In this document: positions 1 through 6,254 of the stretch, one piece after another
Numbering within the stretch: position 1 is the first letter of the stretch
Layout of the letters: the number at the start of each line of letters is the position of its first letter
Source of the DNA: Oscillospiraceae bacterium
GTDB lineage: Bacteria > Bacillota > Clostridia > Oscillospirales > Ruminococcaceae
Assembly: GCA_900757485.1 (NCBI GenBank)
Contig: CAAEOA010000140.1
Location: 1 to 10,298 of the forward strand
Length of the DNA: 10,298 nt
Reading direction: 5' to 3'
The notes under the pieces: model-generated
The model's input: only the letters and a program-made list of their open reading frames with translations
Databases searched by the model: none
Told to the model about the DNA's origin: nothing
Position numbers and translations under genes: made by a program

Positions 1-2257
1 CATCATACACTTTATAGGTTGCCACAAAAAACTTTTCATCCGGATCAAAATCATTCAGTGAGAATAGATTGATTTGATATTCATATGCATCCGGTGTTGC
101 TTCCCAACTAATCTGTTTCGAAGTACCATCTGGCAATGTTTCCGGTTCGCTGACTTTTGCATCGGTTGTTTTCTCTATTATTTCCGGCGTATCTCCCATG
201 CCGCTGTCTACCAGTTTTGCATCTGCATAACCATTAGTCAGATTCCAGTTTCCGGAGGCAATATTTAATGTGTTCCAGAACACAACCGCGCCGCGTTGAT
301 TTCCATCAATATTATCATTGATATCAATGTCCAAACCGATATAATTTCCCGCTTGCGCTGTTTCGGAAATCGTCCATCCGATAAAGCCTTCATAAATATA
401 TCCGGTTTCGGTTTCCGTTGTTGCAATATTGAGGTCAGCTCCCTGCATCATACCATTCCCGGAGCCGAAGCACTCGCCGTTTGCTCCGATCAAGAACGGA
501 GAAGCTCCGGTTTTTGCCGGATTCTCAGCACCATAAGGTCCGTCGTCATCATTGTTTTGATCAATATACACGATAATAGAATCCTTGTCAGAAGTCTGTC
601 CCGATTCGCAAGTAACATTCTTAGTAGAATCGGTAACTTCTACCCAGAAATAAATCCCCTTGTCATCCCACATTGCTTTCCATTTACCGGTCGTATCGGT
701 CGGTCCCCAGTTAGCGGGAGCATGTTGGAAATTATTCGCAATTTCAGGAGTAAAGAAATCTACATTTTTCCAGATGACATCCTCTATACCGTCGATCATA
801 GCGGATCCTTTTTGCAGATCGACTTTATTGACACCCAGCGGTGTGGTATGTCCGTCGCCCTGGTCGGTGCCGCCGCTTGAAACAGCGTCTCCTAAGACCA
901 CAGAACCAAAGTCGGCAGCGCCAGTGGTAAAGTCAAGGTCATTATCGCCCCATACCAAAATATTGTCGCCGTTAATCGCGTTAAACGCAGCGTTATCATG
1001 ATAACGCACTGCCACTCCGATAGTATTGCCCTTCGTCAAAGCAGAACGATACTCTTCTCTGAACGTCGTACTGACCTCGATGTACGCTTTGCCATCTTTA
1101 TATACATATTTGGCGCCGGTGTTATTGTTACCCAGGATGCTGACGGTACCGTCTTTATCTCCACACCAGCTCAAAACATTGTTGGGATTCTTGTCATCCG
1201 TTCGTACCCAACCGTTATCTCCGTCACTGTCTACATAAAAATAACTTACCGTTCCGTCCGGCAAACGAAATGCCATACGCACAGAGTCACGGATACCGCC
1301 GTCTACCGTTTTTCCGCCATCCGGAACAACCATCGCCATAAACAGCCGATCATCCGACCATTTAAATTGTACGTAATATTCCTCGGATACTGTTAGGGTA
1401 TCGTTTTCATAAACACTCATATAGCTCTTTTCGGTAGTACCCCATTCTACCAAATTTCCGTCATATGCGACCGAAACGTTGTCCACCTTGTTGGCTGTGA
1501 CGGACGGTTTGGTGTATGGAATATAAACCGTGCCTAATGTCACTTCTCCATAAGGAATAACAGAAGCAGTATCTGCGTAGTTGTTGGTGAAGTCGAGATC
1601 GTCATCGCCCCATACTAAAATATTGTCGCCGTCTACTGCGTTAAACGCAGCGTTATCATGATAACGTACCGCTACTCCGATTTTATTGCCCTGTACAAGT
1701 GCCGTGCGGCGGCTTTCTTGAAGCGTCATGCTGACTTCTATGTATGCTTTGCCATCTTTATATACATATTTGGCGCCGGTATTATTGGCATCCAGAATAC
1801 TGGTGGTACCGTCCTTGTCTCCGCACCAGCTCAAGACATTGGTAGTCCCATCTGCACACCGTACCCAACCGCTATCTCCGTCATTATCTACATAGAAATA
1901 ACTTACCGTTCCGTCCGGCAGACGAAATGCCATACGCACAGAATCGCGGATACCGCCGTTTACCGTTTTTCCGCCATCCGGAACAACCATTGCCATAAAC
2001 AGTCGATCCTCCGACCATTTAAATGAAACATAATATTCATTTGACAATGTCAATGCCCCATTTTGGTAAACACTCATATAATTTTTTTCTGCTGTTGTCC
2101 ACTCCTCCAGATTTCCGTCATACGTAATGGATTCGTTGACGGTCTTATTCGCTGCTACCGCCGGGTTGGAATAAGCAGCCCCTGCCATAGGAAGCGCGCC
2201 CAGCATTGTACTGCCGATCATCGCTGCAGCCAATAAAGATGTGATAACCTTTTTCAT
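1..2257 (-). CDS. Large secreted protein with three CBM9/DOMON-like domains (C-terminus beyond left edge)
   Basis: The frame is open from an ATG at 2257 to the window edge: 752 codons with no stop, so the gene is cut at its 3' end. The start is supported by AGGAGG at 2264-2269 with a 6-nt spacer. Residues 1-27 form a signal peptide (MKK, hydrophobic core, cleavage near AGA-AYS). Residues 37-224 and 256-444 are tandem copies of one domain, about four residues in five identical by eye, each with YDGNL..W, RDSVRMAFRLPDG and YKDGKAYIEVS motifs. These resemble the CBM9/DOMON-like sugar-binding beta-sandwich. Residues 478-685 form a third, more divergent CBM9-like domain (IDGIEDVIWKNVDF, MWDDKGIYFWVEV, DSIIVYIDQNND). 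From about residue 695 an FnIII-like domain begins (KQISWEATPDAYEYQINL). No catalytic domain is visible, but one may lie beyond the edge. The likely role is extracellular glycan binding or display of an enzyme or anchor. The domain call is by motif only. Confidence 0.88.
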   Translation of the reverse strand, partial: MKKVITSLLAAAMIGSTMLGALPMAGAAYSNPAVAANKTVNESITYDGNLEEWTTAEKNYMSVYQNGALTLSNEYYVSFKWSEDRLFMAMVVPDGGKTVNGGIRDSVRMAFRLPDGTVSYFYVDNDGDSGWVRCADGTTNVLSWCGDKDGTTSILDANNTGAKYVYKDGKAYIEVSMTLQESRRTALVQGNKIGVAVRYHDNAAFNAVDGDNILVWGDDDLDFTNNYADTASVIPYGEVTLGTVYIPYTKPSVTANKVDNVSVAYDGNLVEWGTTEKSYMSVYENDTLTVSEEYYVQFKWSDDRLFMAMVVPDGGKTVDGGIRDSVRMAFRLPDGTVSYFYVDSDGDNGWVRTDDKNPNNVLSWCGDKDGTVSILGNNNTGAKYVYKDGKAYIEVSTTFREEYRSALTKGNTIGVAVRYHDNAAFNAINGDNILVWGDNDLDFTTGAADFGSVVLGDAVSSGGTDQGDGHTTPLGVNKVDLQKGSAMIDGIEDVIWKNVDFFTPEIANNFQHAPANWGPTDTTGKWKAMWDDKGIYFWVEVTDSTKNVTCESGQTSDKDSIIVYIDQNNDDDGPYGAENPAKTGASPFLIGANGECFGSGNGMMQGADLNIATTETETGYIYEGFIGWTISETAQAGNYIGLDIDINDNIDGNQRGAVVFWNTLNIASGNWNLTNGYADAKLVDSGMGDTPEIIEKTTDAKVSEPETLPDGTSKQISWEATPDAYEYQINLFSLNDFDPDEKFFVATYKVYD
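926..1492 (-). repeat. Tandem domain duplication, copy 2
   Basis: This encodes residues 256-444 of the secreted protein and matches 1586-2149 at an offset of 660 bp, falling to 657 bp past a one-codon indel. The DNA similarity includes a 35-bp exact match (1086-1120 against 1746-1780) and a 29-bp exact match (978-1006 against 1638-1666), so silent positions are also conserved. This points to a recent duplication or ongoing gene conversion. The indel lies in the variable loop just before VLSWCGDKDG. Confidence 0.93.
1586..2149 (-). repeat. Tandem domain duplication, copy 1
   Basis: This encodes residues 37-224 of the secreted protein, the first CBM9/DOMON-like domain after the signal peptide. 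It pairs with 926-1492. Differences cluster at the domain start, in the loop after GWVR, and in the segment between IEVS and the GN.IGVAVRYHDN motif. The core strands are unchanged. A linker of about 30 residues separates the two copies. Confidence 0.93.
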
Positions 2258-2281
2258 GATGAACCTCCTAATATTTTTATT

Positions 2282-2296
2282 GAATAATGATTATTC
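2282..2296. promoter_or_regulatory. Perfect 7-1-7 palindrome at the predicted transcription start (operator-like)
   Basis: GAATAAT-G-ATTATTC is a perfect inverted repeat just downstream of the minus-strand -10, at about +1 to +15. The 7-1-7 layout is that of Fur-family boxes in Firmicutes. The inner ATAAT/ATTAT is shared with Fur and PerR consensus sites, while the outer two bases of each half differ. In this position a bound repressor would block transcription. It could also be only an AT-rich leader hairpin. Confidence 0.4.
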
Positions 2297-2303
2297 TATT
2301 TAA

Positions 2304-2332
2304 ATTATAATCAAAGTTTTAGCTAAATTCAA
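2304..2332 (-). promoter_or_regulatory. Sigma-A promoter of the CBM9-like surface protein
   Basis: Read on the minus strand, a -35 TTGAAT (2327-2332) and a perfect -10 TATAAT (2304-2309) are separated by exactly 17 bp. Transcription should start near 2297, giving a leader of about 40 nt before the ATG at 2257. This is one of the best promoter matches in the window. Confidence 0.8.
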
Positions 2333-2416
2333 CACTTTCTTGGTATACCGGTTTATCACGCGTAAAATCAAGATGATTTTCATTTATTGCACAATATGCA
2401 TACAATATTTATAAAA

Positions 2417-2454
2417 TCATACCGATCATTATGTAATAATTATCATTCATACCG
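2417..2454. repeat. Direct repeat TCATACCG, 30 bp apart
   Basis: TCATACCG occurs at 2417-2424 and 2447-2454, exactly 30 bp (about three helical turns) apart, in the middle of the divergent intergenic region. Same-face spacing is typical of cooperative regulator sites. The related string ATACCGGTTTA lies at 2345-2355, close to the leftward promoter. The motif is short, so chance is possible. Confidence 0.3.
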
Positions 2455-2467
2455 CAATGATGAAATG

Positions 2468-2498
2468 TTTACCATACAACATAGTGCTGTATGGTAAA
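2468..2498. promoter_or_regulatory. 11-bp inverted repeat, operator-like, upstream of the hydrolase promoter
   Basis: TTTACCATACA (2468-2478) and its exact complement TGTATGGTAAA (2488-2498) are separated by 9 bp. The centre lies about 80 bp upstream of the predicted start of the hydrolase transcript. A related half-site, TTTACCATTAT (2516-2526), ends 4 bp before the -35 box. No T-run follows, so it is not a terminator. A dimeric regulator such as an AraC- or LacI-family protein is a reasonable reader. Which one is unknown. Confidence 0.55.
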
Positions 2499-2530
2499 AT
2501 TATCGAGTGTATCGGTTTACCATTATTATC

Positions 2531-2559
2531 TTGAAAGTCTTATATAGATCGCTTACAAT
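2531..2559 (+). promoter_or_regulatory. Sigma-A promoter of the putative glycoside hydrolase
   Basis: TTGAAA (-35, 2531-2536) and TACAAT (-10, 2554-2559) are separated by 17 bp. The start is expected near 2566, leaving a leader of about 33 nt before the ATG at 2599. The palindrome at 2468-2498 and the half-site at 2516-2526 lie directly upstream, as activator sites would. Confidence 0.75.
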
Positions 2560-2598
2560 AAAATAAAGAAAAAAACATCTTGAAAGGCGGCAATCCTC

Positions 2599-4605
2599 AT
2601 GAAATATCCCTCCATTTTATACTGGAAATGGGACGACCAGCATCTACATACGAAAAGTTATCTGGATAAGATTGATGATATTGTCAACCGCAGTTGTTTC
2701 GATCACATCTGTATCACTACTCACTGGTGCGAAAACGGAATCGCACACGGCGGAATGCATGAGCATATCCGACTCGCTTGCGAAAGAATCCATCAACACA
2801 ATAGAAAAATAATTTTTGAAATTGATGTGCGGGCTGAAAAGAAACTTTTTGCGGAAAAATTTCCAAACAGTCGAATGGGCTTTATATATTGGAAATCGCA
2901 GCAGCCTGATTCGTCGGGGCACAACACCTTTTCCTTTCCGATCAAAAAAGGATGCGGCGGAGAGCTGTTCTTCGGTGACAGGCAAGATGGAGAAGAGCTG
3001 ATTGCAGCTTTTGCCTATCAAAAGGATGATAAAGGAAAAATTATCGAAAACAGCATTGAGTCCCTCAATGCACAAGCATCTCTTATTCGGCAGGATGAAG
3101 AAACTGTCACTGTTTCCCTTCCATATACCGAAAGAAAGGAGTTGTTTGTCGCAATATGTTCCTTTTATCGTTTCCCCGATTTTTGGTCTGCGGACTATAC
3201 TTGCTTTCTGGACAAACTTATGCAAAAATACAGCGATATTCCCTTAGATGGATTATCCGTTGATGAACTGGGATTACTATGGTACCCGGATTTTGATTTT
3301 ACACCCGGCAGCTATTTAATGCTGGATAATGCCCCTGTATATGGTCACAGCCTTGCTGAGTGCTTCAAACAGAAATACGCTATGTCTTATGAGAAATCAC
3401 TTTTGTTTCGGTTTTGCAGCTCCGATGATGACCGAAATAAAATCCGCGCCATTAACTATTACTTCGATTTTATTCGGAGCGGTCTTTCTGAAGCAGAAAA
3501 CGACTTTTATCTGAAAACAAAGAAATATTTCGGTCAGGACGCTTTTGTCGGAGTGCACAGCACATGGTATGCCATTGAAGAGGTTGCCAATACCCCTGAG
3601 GTCTGGAAAACCGGCATTACTTGGTGGAGTGCAAAGCGGGACTACGGATTTACCGATGAAATTATGCTGTATCCGGTGCGTACTGCCCTGGCACATAAAG
3701 AAAATGCGCCGATTTTTTATAACATGTGGTACGGCGAAGCAACCGGTGATATCGACACTTACTATACTGAGCTGTACAAAAACGCCCGGTTTGGCGGAAG
3801 AACTATCTCTCTGGGGTATGAATGTACCCATGAAGCTAGTGTTTTAGATCTCTATCCGACCGGATTGCTGGAAAGCCTATCCGAAATAGAAAAACATTTT
3901 ATCACACTGGACAATTTGCAAAAATCCGCCGTCAACTGCGATGTTGCCATTATTATGGGCTTAGAGGCTTGCTGCAGCAGAATTGCGAACCAAAACGGAA
4001 ACGGACAATGGGACATTTACCGTGGGGTATTAAAAGAAACCTTTACCTTAACGCGAGATATATTCAATATGGGGTATAATGTTGATATGATCGGCAGTTG
4101 TGCCGTAGAAGACGGCAGTCTTAGTATTGATGAGCAGGGCTATCTTACTTACGGGAGTCAGAAATATCATTTTGCAATCATCGCTTATCCCGAGTTTTGC
4201 AAACCGCAATTTCTGACGTTCATATCACAACTTCAAAATAGCAAAACAAAGTTCTGCGTAGTAGGGACACTATGTCGCAACTTTGAAGGAGAAAACGCAA
4301 GTCTTCCTGCCAATATCATACAGTACATTACTCGCCCGGACGCATATGATTTGCAGTATTTGTTGGAACAAAGCCATGTATCACGCAACCGCGTTTCTAA
4401 CGGATGTGTATTACAGGATGGATCAATGATTTTCAGCGCTACAGCACCAAATAAACCAACCGGTAATCTATTTGAGTCCACTTTTACGGCTCATGGAAAA
4501 GAATATTTTTTACAGGCCGAAGACATTGTCTACCTTTCCTTTAAAGCAAACGGAGAGCCGGATACAATATGGTCTCCCCGCTTAATTGCCTTCCGGTCAA
4601 AATAA
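2599..4605 (+). CDS. Putative TIM-barrel glycoside hydrolase with GH42-like GATase-type domain (family unassigned)
   Basis: This 668-aa protein has no signal peptide, so it is predicted to be cytoplasmic. The ATG at 2599 follows AAGGCGG (2584-2590) by 8 nt. Residues 1-435 read like a (beta/alpha)8 barrel of clan GH-A type: an opening WKWDD, strand FDHICITTHW (34-43), KIIFEIDVR (70-78), PLDGLSVDELGLLWYPDF (215-232) and a late APIFYNMWYGEATG (370-383). E223 and E380 sit where the acid/base and nucleophile of such enzymes are expected, at the ends of strands 4 and 7. Residues 446-565 (CDVAIIMGLEA, YHFAIIAYPEF, KFCVVGTLCR) resemble the flavodoxin/GATase-like domain of GH42 beta-galactosidases. 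A small beta-rich tail follows. The substrate is unknown. It is divergent from the CBM9-like surface protein and probably co-regulated with it. The enzyme class is inferred, not proven. Confidence 0.7.
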   Translation: MKYPSILYWKWDDQHLHTKSYLDKIDDIVNRSCFDHICITTHWCENGIAHGGMHEHIRLACERIHQHNRKIIFEIDVRAEKKLFAEKFPNSRMGFIYWKSQQPDSSGHNTFSFPIKKGCGGELFFGDRQDGEELIAAFAYQKDDKGKIIENSIESLNAQASLIRQDEETVTVSLPYTERKELFVAICSFYRFPDFWSADYTCFLDKLMQKYSDIPLDGLSVDELGLLWYPDFDFTPGSYLMLDNAPVYGHSLAECFKQKYAMSYEKSLLFRFCSSDDDRNKIRAINYYFDFIRSGLSEAENDFYLKTKKYFGQDAFVGVHSTWYAIEEVANTPEVWKTGITWWSAKRDYGFTDEIMLYPVRTALAHKENAPIFYNMWYGEATGDIDTYYTELYKNARFGGRTISLGYECTHEASVLDLYPTGLLESLSEIEKHFITLDNLQKSAVNCDVAIIMGLEACCSRIANQNGNGQWDIYRGVLKETFTLTRDIFNMGYNVDMIGSCAVEDGSLSIDEQGYLTYGSQKYHFAIIAYPEFCKPQFLTFISQLQNSKTKFCVVGTLCRNFEGENASLPANIIQYITRPDAYDLQYLLEQSHVSRNRVSNGCVLQDGSMIFSATAPNKPTGNLFESTFTAHGKEYFLQAEDIVYLSFKANGEPDTIWSPRLIAFRSK

Positions 4606-4627
4606 TATTCCAATCACAGATACAACG

Positions 4628-4662
4628 TTTTCAGGCGGAGAAATTGCTCCTCCGCCTGAAAA
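4628..4662. terminator. Strong 13-bp hairpin after the hydrolase gene, without a U-tract
   Basis: TTTTCAGGCGGAG (4628-4640) pairs perfectly with CTCCGCCTGAAAA (4650-4662) around a 9-nt loop, starting 22 nt after the stop codon. Neither strand has a T-run after the stem, so it is not a standard intrinsic terminator. It may protect the mRNA 3' end or act with Rho. The rest of 4606-4790 shows no gene I would support. Confidence 0.55.
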
Positions 4663-4791
4663 ATACGATGCCGCTTTCACCTAAAATCAAAGCACTGCGT
4701 GTCAATGACAACGTACTGTATTTTTCTAAATATTACAGCCATATCCGTGTTGGTTACTCAAACTTTTTTAGGATTATTTGCCTCAAAAGTG

Positions 4792-4820
4792 TTGACTTTA
4801 TCAGAAAATTATGATATCAT
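4792..4820 (+). promoter_or_regulatory. Sigma-A promoter of the tRNA-Ser pair
   Basis: TTGACT (4792-4797) and TATCAT (4815-4820) are separated by 17 bp, with a start expected near 4827, about 31 nt before the first tRNA. The -10 lies inside the perfect 20-bp palindrome AAATTATGATATCATAATTT (4806-4825). Confidence 0.65.
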
Positions 4821-4857
4821 AATTTCTGTTGACTATCCCTGTTGTTGATAGCAATCG

Positions 4858-4946
<89 letters not shown>

Positions 4947-4980
4947 TTCATAAATATTTGTTTTATATTTTCACCATAAT

Positions 4981-5070
4981 GGAGAAGTACTCAAGTGGTG
5001 AAGAGGCGCCCCTGCTAAGGGTGTAGGTCGGGCAACCGGCGCGAGGGTTCAAATCCCTCCTTCTCCGCCA
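4981..5070 (+). tRNA. tRNA-Ser (anticodon GCT)
   Basis: The acceptor stem GGAGAAG (4981-4987) pairs with CTTCTCC before discriminator G and an encoded CCA (5068-5070). The anticodon stem CGCCC/GGGTG (one G-T pair) carries loop CTGCTAA, placing anticodon GCT at 5014-5016. The variable arm GTCGG-GCAA-CCGGC is long, as in class II tRNAs, and the T-stem is GAGGG/CCCTC. It should read AGC/AGU serine codons. It lies 34 bp after the first tRNA and is probably in the same transcript. Confidence 0.97.
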
Positions 5071-5111
5071 AAGAACCGGCAATTTTCTTTCGAAAATTGC
5101 CGGTTCTTTTT
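5071..5111 (+). terminator. Intrinsic terminator of the tRNA operon
   Basis: GAACCGGCAATTTTC (5073-5087) and its exact complement (5092-5106) form a 15-bp stem, extendable by two A-T pairs, with a 4-nt loop and five T residues at 5107-5111. It begins directly after the CCA of the second tRNA. On the minus strand only a short T-run follows, so it might weakly end the LysM-CAP transcript too. Confidence 0.95.
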
Positions 5112-5220
5112 GTACTGCTATTTTGTTTAATATCTGTGACAAAATTTATGGAAGAGTATCATAATGCAGTTAAAAATTCAACCTTGCATAAAGTGTTTTT
5201 ATACTCCAAGCCACTATCAA

Positions 5221-5835
5221 TTATCCGATAAACATTTGGGTCCAATAGTTTCCATTTGCCACATATCCCACACCAATCTGGGTATAGGAACTATTCAGAA
5301 TGTTGGCGCGGTGACCGCTGGAGTTCATCCAACCGTCTACCACTGCCTGCGGTGTTTTATATCCATAAGCGATGTTTTCCCCTGCAGTCCGATAAGAAAT
5401 TCCAAAGGATTTTATCATCTGAAACGGTGTCCCGTAGACCGGACTATTATGAGCAAAATAGCGATTATCCACCATATCCTGCGATTTGTATCTTGCTACT
5501 CTGGAAAGCTCCCAATTTCCAGATAATGTTTTCAAGCCGTTTTCCTGCCGAATTTTATTCACAAGTCGAATGACCTCATTTTCAAAAGCTGTAACCGTAG
5601 TATCCAACTGCGGAATAGATAAAACCTGCCCGGGATAAATCAGATCCGGATTAGCAATGTGGGAATTCGCTTTGATAATTTCACTGACGCCCACCTGATA
5701 TTTTACCGCCAGTTTCCACATGGTGTCCCCCTTCACAACGGTGTGAGATAAATTGTTCGATACCGCTGAAGCGGAAGGAATAAACAAGGAAGCTATCAAA
5801 ATAGCCGCCATGAAAATAGTACATAGTTTCTTCAT
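5221..5835 (-). CDS. Secreted LysM-CAP (SCP-like) domain protein
   Basis: This is a 204-aa exported protein with the SafA/YkwD-type layout seen in Firmicutes. The ATG at 5835 follows GGAGG (5843-5847) by 7 nt. Residues 1-24 are a signal peptide ending in SASA. Residues 30-75 are one LysM domain (HTVVKGDTMWKLAVKY, NPDLIYPGQVLSIP), which binds peptidoglycan. Residues 85-204 are a CAP domain carrying FAHNSP, AGENIAYGY and GWMNSSGHRANIL, with the usual cavity residues H129, E153 and H175. The CAP domain is complete and ends at the typical YWTQMF strand. The protein should sit in the cell wall. In Bacillus such proteins are tied to spore coat assembly or wall metabolism, but the biochemical activity of bacterial CAP domains is not settled. 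It is a single-gene unit. Confidence 0.93.
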   Translation of the reverse strand: MKKLCTIFMAAILIASLFIPSASAVSNNLSHTVVKGDTMWKLAVKYQVGVSEIIKANSHIANPDLIYPGQVLSIPQLDTTVTAFENEVIRLVNKIRQENGLKTLSGNWELSRVARYKSQDMVDNRYFAHNSPVYGTPFQMIKSFGISYRTAGENIAYGYKTPQAVVDGWMNSSGHRANILNSSYTQIGVGYVANGNYWTQMFIG

Positions 5836-5876
5836 GCCAGAACCTCCAATTTAAATTTACCTCGAGGAATATTTAC

Positions 5877-5905
5877 ATTGTAACACTTTTGTAACCTTTT
5901 CGCAA
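5877..5905 (-). promoter_or_regulatory. Sigma-A promoter of the LysM-CAP gene
   Basis: Read on the minus strand, TTGCGA (5900-5905) and TACAAT (5877-5882) are 17 bp apart, giving a leader of roughly 35 nt before the ATG at 5835. The spacer contains a WalR-like direct repeat. Confidence 0.65.
5879..5895 (+). promoter_or_regulatory. WalR-like box inside the LysM-CAP promoter
   Basis: TGTAAC-ACTTT-TGTAAC fits the published WalR (YycF) consensus TGTWAH-N5-TGTWAH exactly. WalRK controls cell-wall hydrolases and LysM proteins in Firmicutes, so the target gene fits. The box overlaps the -10 and the spacer, a position expected for repression rather than activation, and it reads on the strand opposite to the gene. 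Confidence 0.5.
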
Positions 5906-6138
5906 ATGTAATGATTTCCAATCCTCTGTTTATAGCGTATCTTCGCTCTTTGTGACAATAATTTTTCTGATTTCGTATTAAAAATATGGTCGCTTATGCA
6001 AATACAAAACGGCATCTAAAAACATTGATTCGTCAATTCCGTGAAAATTCAAATTACTTTTTATCGACCATCATATGTTTTCCTTAAAAACCTTGATTAT
6101 CTTTCAAAAATATGTTACTTTATAATTAATGTCTACTG

Positions 6139-6162
6139 AACAAATCAAAAATTTGATTTGTT
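6139..6162. promoter_or_regulatory. 24-bp palindrome in the AraC regulator leader
   Basis: AACAAATCAAA and its exact complement TTTGATTTGTT flank a central AA. It lies 93 bp before the AraC start codon and just downstream of a possible -10 at 6121. It could be an operator, for example for autoregulation, or an attenuating hairpin, since a T-rich run follows. It is weakly paired and AT-rich. Confidence 0.4.
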
Positions 6163-6254
6163 TTCTTCTAAAAACTATCTCCGTGTAGACCAAAACCGTA
6201 CTTTACGCTTTTAAGCAAAATGTAAAAATACGAAAAGGAGGATATATCTGAACA

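Larger units (their letters stand above)
5836..6254. other. Divergent intergenic region between the LysM-CAP gene and the AraC regulator
   Basis: No gene is seen in these 419 AT-rich bases. The left end carries the LysM-CAP promoter and WalR-like box. A TATAAT at 6121-6126 could be the -10 of the AraC gene, but no good -35 lies 16-18 bp upstream (TTGATT at 6093-6098 is 22 bp away), which would suit an activator-dependent promoter. A perfect palindrome lies at 6139-6162. The stretch 5913-6090 shows nothing I can name. Confidence 0.6.

Noticed and set aside
74..1001. Open frames on the plus strand, including a 194-codon one at 296-880.
   Set aside because: They lie opposite a continuous 752-codon secreted protein with clear domains, signal peptide and ribosome binding site. 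Their translations show no recognisable motif.
998..2026. Two similar plus-strand reading frames (998-1396 and 1658-2026) that look like a duplicated small gene family.
   Set aside because: They are antisense to the tandemly duplicated domains of the minus-strand surface protein. Their resemblance only mirrors that duplication, and neither has a ribosome binding site.
2644..3831. Minus-strand frames of 193 and 144 codons inside the hydrolase gene.
   Set aside because: The plus-strand gene is intact, has its own promoter and shows enzyme-like motifs. The antisense frames do not.
4569..4814. An 81-codon plus-strand frame overlapping the end of the hydrolase gene.
   Set aside because: It has no ribosome binding site, runs across the hairpin at 4628-4662 and into the tRNA promoter, and its translation has no domain-like pattern.
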